Under the pieces are notes generated by a model, which was given only the letters and a program-made list of their open reading frames with translations, ran no database searches and was not told where the DNA came from. This document shows positions 32,895 to 41,035 of a DNA stretch of 41,035 bases, piece by piece (within the stretch, counting starts at the first letter, position 1; each line of letters starts with the position of its first letter). The DNA comes from Carex sylvatica (lineage: Eukaryota > Streptophyta > Magnoliopsida > Poales > Cyperaceae), in the NCBI GenBank assembly GCA_964058845.1, contig CAXKVR010000300.1, positions 1-41,035 of the forward strand. The letters run 5' to 3'. The position numbers and the translations under genes were made by a program.

Positions 32895-32965
32895 CATACG
32901 TATTCTTGTCCGTATGTTCTGTCCGGTATGGGGCCGTATGGAGGCGTATCATACGTGTCATACGG
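32895..32965. repeat. CGTAT/ATACG cluster upstream of the thaumatin-like gene
   Basis: About eight CGTAT or ATACG units within 70 bp, several as CATACG/CGTATG inverted pairs (CATACGTATTC, CCGTATG, CCGTATGG, GCGTATCATACGTG, CATACGGGG). It lies about 100-170 bp upstream of the TATA box. It could be a transposon end of the CGTATC type seen at 24421 and 40921, or a regulatory cluster. Confidence 0.5.
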
Positions 32966-33256
32966 GGTCCCGCTTGAAATGGATTTTATATACTCTCTAG
33001 GTCGGCTGCTACTGCTGTCTGCTGTTAATAAGATGCAACTGGAGTTTTATGTACCTCTCCACTGAAGGTGGGCTCCACCACCAGGTAGACCGTCTTGGAG
33101 CCATTTCTTGCGGAACAAGACCATGGTGCCTGAATCCTGATGCATTCATTATTCGTCGTATACTATCAAGTTCCAGAGGGAATCGCCATTAAATTGCAAT
33201 TGGGAAATGGGGAACTCTTTGAGAGCACATACGTAGCACGGAAGCAGCAGCAATTG

Positions 33257-33526
33257 GAATTCGAGTTCCAAGAAGAGGAGGAATCCGTATCCTCCCAGGT
33301 AGCTGAAAAGAGAATCTTTCACGATTAGTGATTCTGGACCGTTCTTTTTAAATTGGCACGAATCTCAAAGCCCAATAATATTGTCCCTCTGCTGAATTCG
33401 AGTTTCAAGAAGAGGAATCCGTATCCTCTCAGTTACCTGAAAAGATAATGTTTTACGGTTAGTGGTTCTGGACCGTTCTTTTCAACTTGGCACGAATCTC
33501 AATGTCCAATCATATTGTCCTGTGCT
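33257..33526. repeat. Tandem duplication of a 133-137 bp unit
   Basis: Unit 1 is 33257-33393 and unit 2 is 33394-33526. Both start GAATTCGAGTT and share AATCCGTATCCTC, TCTGGACCGTTCTTTT, TTGGCACGAATCTCAA and ATATTGTCC. The unit is homologous to an arm of the foldback MITE at 31302-31492 on the other side of the thaumatin-like gene. Confidence 0.8.
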
Positions 33527-33663
33527 AGCCCAAATCTCAAACCGTAAACTGAAGGAAATTTCAGGATAATTGTCTGAAAAAAAGTATATTTTTTGGGAAT
33601 AAATCTGCTCTTATATCTTTGAAATAACATAAATCTGTTATTCTGATTTTAACTGTTTAAAGT

Positions 33664-33810
33664 TTTTATGTACGAATCTTAACAAAGATCAACGATTGAG
33701 ATCGGAATAACTAGTTCTTGTTACTCCAAAAAGATTCCATGCACGAATTTCAAGAAATAATTTTTTTATACACGAATCTCAACAAAGATCAACAGTTGGG
33801 ATTGAAATAT
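33664..33810. repeat. Spaced direct repeat of about 45 bp
   Basis: TTTTATGTACGAATCTTAAC, AAAGATCAACGATTGAGATC (33664-33708) recurs as TTTTATACACGAATCTCAAC, AAAGATCAACAGTTGGGATT (33766-33810). Related, more diverged sequence occurs near 18200-18240. Origin unknown; probably MITE debris. Confidence 0.5.
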
Positions 33811-33862
33811 TTAATCTAAGACAATTATGCTAAAATATATCAGACTACTGATGGAAGTTTTT

Positions 33863-34020
33863 GATGGGACATTTTATTCACAGAGTAGTTTTGCTTTATA
33901 CAGCGCGCACATATAATAATAGATCCAAAACAGCAGCAGTGTATTACTCGTGCACTGGATAAAGCAAAAATCGCTCTGTTAAGATCTTTAATCGTTATGG
34001 ATGGTATTTCACCTAGTCTT
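33863..34020. repeat. Foldback repeat, copy 2
   Basis: Arms TTTTGCTTTATACAGCGCGC and, on the other strand, TTTTTGCTTTATCCAGTGCA, with AATAGATCCAAAA at the centre. Homologous to 30571-30693, though the outer arms are more decayed. Confidence 0.55.
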
Positions 34021-35250
34021 GTTCCTCCATAATTGAGGTGCATCCCTATATATCTATTTATTTCTGTTTTAATTTTTTAGCAAAGTTCTAGATAGCGATT
34101 ATAATGTTATAACTTTTAAAGTCTGAAAAAGCTATCTCGCAATTATAACTATTTATTTAAAATTATTAAAAAAGAAGATTAATAATATTATAGCTTTTGA
34201 GATCTGAAAAAGCTATAGCACAGCTATTGCGTAACTATAACTAGTTATTTAGAATCCTATTTTTAGGCATAGCATTTTTTATTTTTTTTTACTTGGTGTT
34301 TTGAACCGTTTGATTTAAGTCAAACCAACTTTATGAATCTGCTTACATTTTTCGGAAGAGAACTTCTATGTGAATTGTTTATGTTCGTTTTAGATCGGAT
34401 GATTTAAATTAGAGAAATAAATTATGCCTTGCGAGTTTCGAGTAACAATAATAGTGGAAATTAAGTTTAATTTTATATGAACCATAGATTAAAATCTCAT
34501 ATGAGACACTGATGATCTGAATTAAATTCATTTATTTAAGATCAGACGAATTAAATATGAATAAAAAAATTCATAATTCCATTATGAGTCAAATTATATA
34601 ATTAAAAATATTCGTGAAATGTGTTTTGTCAATGAATTATTCCTCCAAATTAAAAGATGAAAATCTGTAATATAGAGCTCGATTTTGCAATTGTCAAAAA
34701 AACATTGTCTGGTTTTAAGCAGAACAATTGTACTGTCAATTTCAAAACGAAAAGTTCAAATTATTTTCCTAAATTAGTCATATAGTACCTATCAAGCTGT
34801 TTGATTTTGCCACGGGACCGATAATTTCAACCAAAATACATAAATTTCCACAAACTCCTGGCATAGAATCAGCACCTACGAGGATATCAATTTACGTATA
34901 TATTATACCCCTCTAAAATTCATAATATCATAATTGTCCTTTTAAATTTTAAAAACTCACAAATTTATCTAATTTATTGACTTTGCTGTTAAAAATTCTT
35001 TTTAATTTATGAGTATCCAATTCACCATTTATTAAAAACTAAAATATATGTAGTCTATATAAGAAAAATGTTTAGTTTTCTTGTTGATTGCTTTCCGAAG
35101 ATAAATAGTGTTGTCCCCACCGACATTTAGAAGGGATGAATATGAGATGGCTGAAAATTTAAACCCTATGACTTGTAACTATCGGTCAGATAGACAAGTT
35201 AAAAGTCAATCATGTGATTAAGTAAATATATCTATGTGAAGTTCTTGGCG
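34021..35250. other. Intergenic, AT-rich, one decayed foldback arm
   Basis: 34905-35110 matches one arm of the 29582-30143 element (CCCTCTAAAATTCATAATAT, then CTCACAAATTTATCTAATTT, then ATGTAGTC). No gene was recognised here. Confidence 0.5.
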
Positions 35251-36120
35251 GAATCAAGAACTTATGAATTTAAATAAAGTAAATGGATAGAGTTAGAGAA
35301 AGTGACACAGGGGTTGATAACGGAGTTCGACCAACTGAAGGACCTACATCTCCAGGGCAACACAACCAAAACGAGATGCACATTTCTATTACCCAATACA
35401 GAAATGAATACAAGTGGTGACCGATAAGACAACACTCCAACGGTCCATAGAAACAGAAAAATGAGCACAACAGGCTCAAAGAAAAACAAGCACAACAGCT
35501 TGGAGTAGGTGAGCAACAAAGGCTCTAAGTTCATAAAATCACTCACTTCACTCTAATCTCATGCTGATCAATTTTGTAATTAAAGTTTAGACACAAACAA
35601 CAATGAACTAGGCTAAACCTCTATAAGATTTCAAAGGTGTAAGTTTGTAAGGGTATTCGATCTCTTTTCATCACCTTAGATAGATGACATGGCCCACTAT
35701 TTATAATGGGGCTCAAATGATTTGTCAATGGCTCTATGCAGATCCCAAGATCTACAGAAAAAAGGATTAGCTATTTTGCTTGTGTCTAGTTTCCAGTATT
35801 GGCCAAGCCCGGTTATTTGAATTGGACTTCTAGCCATACAACAGCTAAACTCAAGCGGTCACAATCTCAAATCTACTTTACCATACTTTTTGATATAAAT
35901 TAAAAATGATAAAACAAAATGGTAAAGTGTGATCTTCATAATCCTCATGATCTCGATCTCTATAATCTTCATGATTTAGCATCTCGTCAGTATCCGACAT
36001 TTCACATGAATTTTGTGAATCATCCTTCATATCATTTGTATCAAATTATTCCTTATGACTCGAGGAGATCATGTATTCGATTATTTTGTACAACTTATCA
36101 CGTCAACTTGTCATAATATG
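35250..36120 (-). other. Possible LTR fragment
   Basis: Read on the minus strand, this has a promoter-like CCATTATAAATAGTGGGCC (TATA at 35698-35707) followed by about 430 bp ending in a stretch like AGTTGGTCGAACTCCGTTAT and CACTTTCTCTAACTC. This resembles the end of a Copia-type LTR. No terminal TG/CA, TSD or primer-binding site was found, so it could be something else. Confidence 0.3.
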
Positions 36121-36528
36121 TATATTTGACTTGCATATATCTCAAACAAAGAAATTGTAAAATTTAATGTTTATATATTTTGCAAATTAGTCAAACATCA
36201 CATAAAATTGCTTACAGCAACAATATCTCCTTTTGACAATTGGCAAAACATATAACAATAACAAGTGCATAGTTTTTATTTGCCATGGATATAGCAACGA
36301 AACTTTTTTCTCTCATGTTTGTTTGTGTTTTGTTTTGTTTATCTATTCAATAGATTTTGTACCAACGCACCTTGCGTTTTCTCCCTCTTTTTGAAAATCG
36401 GACAAAAGGGAAAGAATAACACGAGGTGGGATACTTCCTCTCAACTTATTCACCCACACTTAGTTTAATAATATTTGTAAATTAAAACATAAAATTAAAT
36501 CATGTACTTTAAATTCTATCTTTAAAGA

Positions 36529-37200
36529 TAGGGGTGAAAACGGATTCGGATTATCTTGATCCGAATTCGCTTCGAATTCATTTTAATTCGGAGCGGATAA
36601 TTTATCAAATGTCACATATCACGATTATGGATACGGATTATATTCCGAATGAGGAGGGTTCAAATGTCTCCATTTTTTTGTGCCTCCACCATGCCTTCAT
36701 TTTAAAAAACTTTAATAATTCAAAATTTAAAACTTAAAAGTCAAAATAAAACTGTTAGATGTGATATATGTTATTTTCTCTATGTGCTCATAAATTTTTT
36801 AATCATATTTCAATTTTATTTTTATGTGAATCAATAAGTTCAAAAATCAACGTCTAGAAATCATTCACATTAGTGTGTTTTTTACAAGTTTTTGATGACA
36901 ATCAAAATAAAATTGAAATGTCATAATTTTTTACACGTGCATAGATAAAATGGTGTAGATCATATCAACGGTTTTATTTTGACTTTTAAATTTTAAATTT
37001 TGAATTATTAAAATTTAGTTCAATGATTTTATTTTGACTTTTAAGCATTAATTTTTTTTAAAATAGAGGCAATTCGGATGCGGATCATTTTGATATGTGG
37101 TAAACGGATCGGATATAGACGAAGCGGATGTATTATCTCAATCAACCGGATCCGTTCTGAAAACGCGGAGCAGAGATTTCAATGCGTGCGCGATTTCAGA
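36529..37200. mobile_element. hAT-like relic (TAGGGGTGAAAACGGAT) interrupted by a foldback
   Basis: The left end TAGGGGTGAAAACGGATTCGG at 36529 and dense CGGAT/ATCCG units on both sides (36529-36650 and 37072-37170) indicate one element. It is interrupted at 36651-37071 by a segment starting GAGGAGGGTTCAAATG, the same end as the MULE-type element at 23462. That segment contains inverted arms (AATTCAAAATTTAAAAC and AAGTCAAAATAAAAC against their complements near 36961-37012). The right end of the outer element was not found. Confidence 0.5.
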
Positions 37201-37452
37201 GCCAATTTCTATGTTTTATTTCTCCCATCTTTCCGACATAAAACTGACACAGCATATCTACGGCGGCATATATAACGATCTCAATCTATTAACCGTATTA
37301 CATGTGGGACTAACTAAATATTTACATCCGGACTGTTCTTTTTCTGAAGCACATTGGAATTGATTCGGTAATACATTGGGCCAAGCCCAGTTCGCTGATT
37401 TGATTTTTATAATTGATCTTATTCTACTTGACTTAAATTTCAAAGTGTCTGG
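37201..37452. other. Intergenic, nothing recognised
   Basis: No gene or element boundary is visible; the lost right end of the preceding hAT-like relic may lie here. Confidence 0.3.
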
Positions 37453-38582
37453 TGTTGGATCTTAATTCAACGTTGAGCATATATGTAATATAATTATGAA
37501 TTGCATACTGTCAAATATGGTTGTTACAATTAAAGTGATCAAATTAAGACATTAGACAATATATGTATTCAATAGGATGTGATCCATAAGTGTGTAGAAA
37601 ATTTAGACAAATATCAAATCATTATTGGTTTGATTCTGAGATTTGCAAATAAAGAAAACTGTTTTTTTGGGGCCCAGTACGGGTGGCTCACCCGCACTGG
37701 ATCTGAGTGCGGATGTACTCAATACTTAGCCCATTTCTGTTAAATTCAGGGTAACGCAGGAAAAAGTCTTATTCCAGTGCAGACGCACTCAGGAGTTAGA
37801 CGATTTTCTAAAAGTTCAGACAAAACAAAAGTCTGAACCCAGTGCAAACGCACTGGGACTCAGTGCGGGTGGACTGACCCGCACTGAGTACTTGGGCAAT
37901 TTTCAGATTCCAGTTTTAGCACAGTGCGGGTGGATGACCCGCACTGACTCTGAGTGCGGACGCACTCAAGATATAGGCTATTTATGGAATGTAATGTAAG
38001 ACGGTTGTTAGACACGTCTTGACCCAGTGCGAACTCACTGAGACGCAGTGCGGGTGAGCCATCCGCACTCGCGCTGTCAGATGTGTAACCTATATGAAGA
38101 TGGGCCCCCAAAGCACAAGATAACCAACCAACTCATCTCAGAATTCTTATAGAGGTTATTCTATACATAATTTTGAGATTCTTCTCTTTCTCTTCCACCA
38201 TTAAAGAATTGAGAGGAGAGATCCAAAAGAAAATTGGAGAGGATCTCTCAAGGGCGATCTTGTTGCTTTGGAAGACCTAATCTATAATCCAACCAAAAGG
38301 GCGTGAAAGAAAAAACTATCTAAAGTCTTGTCTCGCGCTCACGGAGACGATTGCTGCTCCTACAACGAATTCAGAATTCCATGGCAAACAACATGGAATC
38401 AAGTATTGTATTCCGCACTTAAGTTTATGTTTTGGGTCTCTTAATTTGGCATAGGACGGTCTTAAGTTAAGGTGGGGATTATTTCTTCTTCTCCGGGGTG
38501 TAAGTGTTTGACCCCTAGATGAGATGTAATTGTTTGATCTCTAGATAAGACATAATTGTTTAGTCTTTATGATTTCCCAACA
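37453..38582 (+). mobile_element. Solo LTR (1130 bp)
   Basis: It starts TGTTGGATC and ends TTTCCCAACA, so the termini TGTTGG/CCAACA are perfect inverted repeats. Flanks TCTGG (37448-37452) and CCTGG (38583-38587) are a 5-bp duplication with one mismatch. No second LTR or internal region is adjacent, indicating recombination between LTRs. The upstream half holds a cluster of short palindromes (37675-38070). Confidence 0.82.
37675..38070. repeat. Cluster of nine short palindromes in the LTR
   Basis: Two types alternate. The longer, like CAGTGCGGGTGG and GACCCGCACTG, is at 37675, 37861, 37922 and 38046. The shorter, like GAGTGCGGACGCACTC, is at 37704, 37774, 37838, 37951 and 38023. All share the AGTGCGG core. 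They occupy the likely U3 part of the LTR. Confidence 0.8.
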
Positions 38583-38642
38583 CCTGGAAGAGTAAGAAAA
38601 TAAAAAATAAAAAATAATAGTTGAATGAAGAAATTCATTTAA

Positions 38643-38859
38643 TGGTGTAAACGGATTATCCACTCTGTTATCTTAATGTTCATATAACTTTGTTATCTGA
38701 TAATTATTTGTTTTGTATCCATATTCGTAGATTATCTCCTTCATATCCGTATTCGTTTAAAGCGGATTTAGTTTTAAATTTTAACATATGTTTACTAATC
38801 ATATCTGTATCCGCTTATTGACATGCGGATACGGATCGAATCTGCTTTGTCCCTCCCAC

Positions 38860-38891
<32 letters not shown>
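38643..38891. mobile_element. hAT-like MITE ending in a poly(C) run (249 bp)
   Basis: It begins TGGTGTAAACGGATTATCC, like other TAGGGGTGTAAACGGAT ends, and contains GGATACGGAT/ATCCGTATTCG units. It ends CACACCC followed by the C run. TCATTTAA (38635-38642) and GCATTTAA (38892-38899) agree at 7 of 8, which places the C run inside the element, where the right terminus should read CACCCCTA. Confidence 0.65.
38861..38891. repeat. Poly(C) tract, 31 bases
   Basis: 31 uninterrupted C at the right end of a hAT-like MITE; the complement is a G run able to form quadruplexes. The length may be imprecise in any assembly. Confidence 0.9.
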
Positions 38892-38892
<1 letters not shown>

Positions 38893-38984
38893 CATTTAAA
38901 GAGCAATTCAATACAATATAATAATATTTATTTGTAACTCTGTGCATGAATTTCAAATGATGAATTAGTCATGGGTAAATGGTT

Positions 38985-39235
38985 CATTTCTTTACTTGTG
39001 CACATACATAGTAATATTTAGACATATGTTTGTGTGAGCGTCATGTGTAAGAAAATAAATTATTTGCTCTCAAATTAACTAATTAGAAGACTAAATATTT
39101 TTATTAAACATGTTACATACTTATTAAATAAAGAGAAAATGTGTAGATCACAAAATTAAAAATGAGTTATAATAGAAAAGCCAATAAATTGAGTAAATTA
39201 TTAAGTTTTTGAAAATGAGTTATGTAAACAATATA
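38985..39235. repeat. Decayed single-arm copy of the palindromic element
   Basis: Matches the centre and right arm of 29582-30143: ATTTCTTTACTTGTG, TTTGTGTGAGCGTCATG, TTAGAAGACTAAATATTTTT, AACATGTTACATA, TAATAGAAAAGCCAATAAAT. The left arm is lost. Confidence 0.6.
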
Positions 39236-40090
39236 CAACTGTTTTTAATCAAATTAAAATAAACAAATAAATTAATATACATTGACACAATAGACAGGTA
39301 TGTATGTATTGATGTAATACTCAATTATGCATTAAGCAATAATAAACATTTGAAGAGATTTGAAAAACGAATTTGAAAGATCAAGACCACTGTCAAAATA
39401 CGTTTTGACTTGATGAAAACTATGTGATAATTGTCAACAATCTATTTCCACAAATTTGATTTCGAAAACAAGTCATATTCAAATCTAAAGCTCATATACG
39501 ATGAAGGTAATTAATGGCGATTTAGATGTCGCTATTACCTTGTTAAAGTTTAACTTGTCTTCTTCTTTCTCCAAACTGTTCATCCTCATTTTTCTATTGT
39601 ATCCTTGTTATCAAATTGATTAAGTTTTTCTCCAGCAAAAATTGATTGGAATCTCCAAATTATTTTTAAACATCTCTTTGTTGATTTACATCGTCTTGCA
39701 TTTTAATTTTTAAGTTCTAACCCCACACAAATTTACATGTAATAATATTGTACAATTTTTTATACTTGGATTGTACTATAAATAAAAATATAATGGATTT
39801 CTTTTTCATATTAATTAAAGACAAGTCTGAGTAATTAAGACTTGCTAATATGACTAAAATAGATTTCTTCCTGAAAATGAAAAGAGAGAGGGGTAAGATG
39901 GTAATAATCATTAAATTTAAAATTTAATTTCTCTGATAGTGAGACATGGAGGAAGAAGTTGGAAAACCGGTGAGATTTTGACCGTTTGGGACAATTTTCA
40001 ATATCAAAGTGGGTAGAATTTTAATTTTTAATTTTTTTTTGGATATTAATGAAAATTTCGGGACACGAAGGGTAATTAATACGGAGTGAT
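39236..40090. other. AT-rich intergenic, nothing recognised
   Basis: No gene or element boundary can be supported. Confidence 0.4.
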
Positions 40091-40210
40091 AAAATCTTTT
40101 GATTTATCACGTAAATTAAATTCAACACGGTGAGTAATTAGATCTATTTTTATTTATTACGTAAATTAAATTCAACACGGTGGATAATTAAATCTATTTT
40201 GATTTATAGC
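40091..40210. repeat. 50-bp tandem repeat, about 2.4 copies
   Basis: The unit TTTGATTTATCACGTAAATT, AAATTCAACACGGTG, AGTAATTAGATCTAT is repeated at a 50-bp period (40111 and 40161 both start GTAAATTAAATTC), with a third partial start at 40198. Confidence 0.8.
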
Positions 40211-40920
40211 TCTCTTGAAAGGCCTTCTGTTTTAATAGGAATAGGGAGACGTTGGCGTCAACAGAACTGCATCAAGAAATCTAGTCAAAATAATTAATTA
40301 TAATTATTATTATGAAAACAAATAACTAATTTATTGATAAAATTGCTAACAAATCTTCCACAAGTTTGAAAAAAAAATTGAGGAAAAATTTGAATTTTTT
40401 TTAAATATGTTATAATCAAATATAAAATTTGTATGAGTGATGTCGACTATGCACATAATAAGTCAATATAGTTCTGAATTTACGCTTGAATATTTTTTTT
40501 TTTATTATTTGTATGTTAAAGTTTATATAACTCAATTATTCGATAATTTATTTTGTATCTGTATCAGTGAATTATCCACTCTGTATTCGTAACCGCTTAG
40601 AGTAGATTTGATTTTACATTTTAACATACAGTGAGGAGGATATTCAGCATTTTTGGTGGCTGTCAGGGTTGAGGCTACAAAAAAGAAAAAAGAGTATGTG
40701 GCAGGTCGTTTGGGCAAAAGCATTTTACATAGTGCAAAAATCAGCTTGCGCTGAAATTTTCTTTTGAAAAGACAATAGATAAATATGAACAAAACATGTG
40801 TAAATTTGACTTTCTACATCAACATGAGGTGGAAACACATAAGTAGCGTCGACCTTAGATGACCCCTTTTTCAAATCCAGGCTTAATTTGCCTAATTCTA
40901 GTTGGTTGTACATCTATGTT
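40211..40920. other. Intergenic with a hAT-MITE fragment
   Basis: 40515-40628 is homologous to the interior of 38643-38891 (TATAACTC, TCGATAATTTATTTTGTATC, TTTTACATTTTAACATA) without recognisable ends. Nothing coding is seen in the rest. Confidence 0.5.
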
Positions 40921-41035
40921 TCATGGATACGGGTACGGGTATCGTATCCGATACGATACCTGTACGGGTATTGTATCGGATACGATACAGATACGGCGAT
41001 ACGGTAATCTTAAAAAATCTAAAATACGATACGCC
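40921..41035. mobile_element. CGTATC-rich element, cut by the window edge
   Basis: Begins at about TTTCATGGATACGGGTACGG and continues with dense TATCGTATCCGATACGATAC units up to the right edge. A relative, reversed, is at 24421-24536. The right end is outside the window. Confidence 0.5.

Noticed and set aside
33040..33130. Possible minus-strand exon (ARNGSKTVYLVVEPTFSGE with a GTACAT donor)
   Set aside because: Short and isolated; no neighbouring exons and no family recognised.
37675..38070. Possible CRISPR-like array (repeated palindromes with spacers)
   Set aside because: The repeats vary in length and sequence and alternate in two types; they lie inside a plant LTR with TSD, with no cas genes.

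Overview
This is a stretch of flowering-plant nuclear chromosome. It is AT-rich, with GT-AG introns, plant-specific gene families (PPR, receptor-like protein, thaumatin-like protein, zeta GST, GH10 xylanase) and many short class II transposons with clean target-site duplications. I could not settle the species, or monocot versus eudicot.

Genes, left to right. (1) The 5' end of a secreted protein on the minus strand (187-374), probably a GH10 endo-1,4-beta-xylanase, running off the left edge. (2) An intronless PPR protein, minus strand (2435-4036). (3) A decayed GH10 xylanase pseudogene, plus strand (6750-7672). (4) A nine-exon zeta-class glutathione S-transferase / maleylacetoacetate isomerase, minus strand (8426-11440, 218 aa). 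(5) A Cf/Ve-like LRR receptor-like protein, plus strand (13927-16383), whose frame stops inside the membrane segment while a typical cytoplasmic tail is still readable after the stop. (6) A six-exon gene for a DUF615 / YjgA (DarP)-like protein with a likely organelle transit peptide, plus strand (25003-27643, 273 aa). (7) A three-exon thaumatin-like protein with a GPI-anchor-like tail, minus strand (31540-32706, 315 aa). All splice junctions were placed by hand; phases close exactly in genes 4, 6 and 7.

The rest is mostly transposon-derived. The clearest structure is a four-level nest at 18427-24412: a 183-bp hAT-type MITE split by a 5.8-kb CACTA element (TSD CGA), which holds a 1.1-kb hAT element, which holds a 405-bp MULE-type foldback element with a perfect 9-bp TSD. 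Other elements are several hAT MITEs, a 562-bp element that is one near-complete palindrome, a 1.13-kb solo LTR carrying nine alternating short palindromes, a MITE in the thaumatin-like gene's 3' flank with relatives upstream of the gene, and a 31-base poly(C) run at the end of a hAT-like element. From about 33 kb to the right edge I find no gene.

The genes do not form one pathway. They are independent plant genes: cell wall (xylanase), organelle RNA (PPR), tyrosine catabolism (GSTZ), defence (RLP, thaumatin-like) and probable organelle ribosome assembly (DUF615), embedded in a TE-rich region. The most rewarding points are the nuclear DUF615 gene, the RLP with an in-frame stop, the live/dead xylanase pair and the nested transposon stack.
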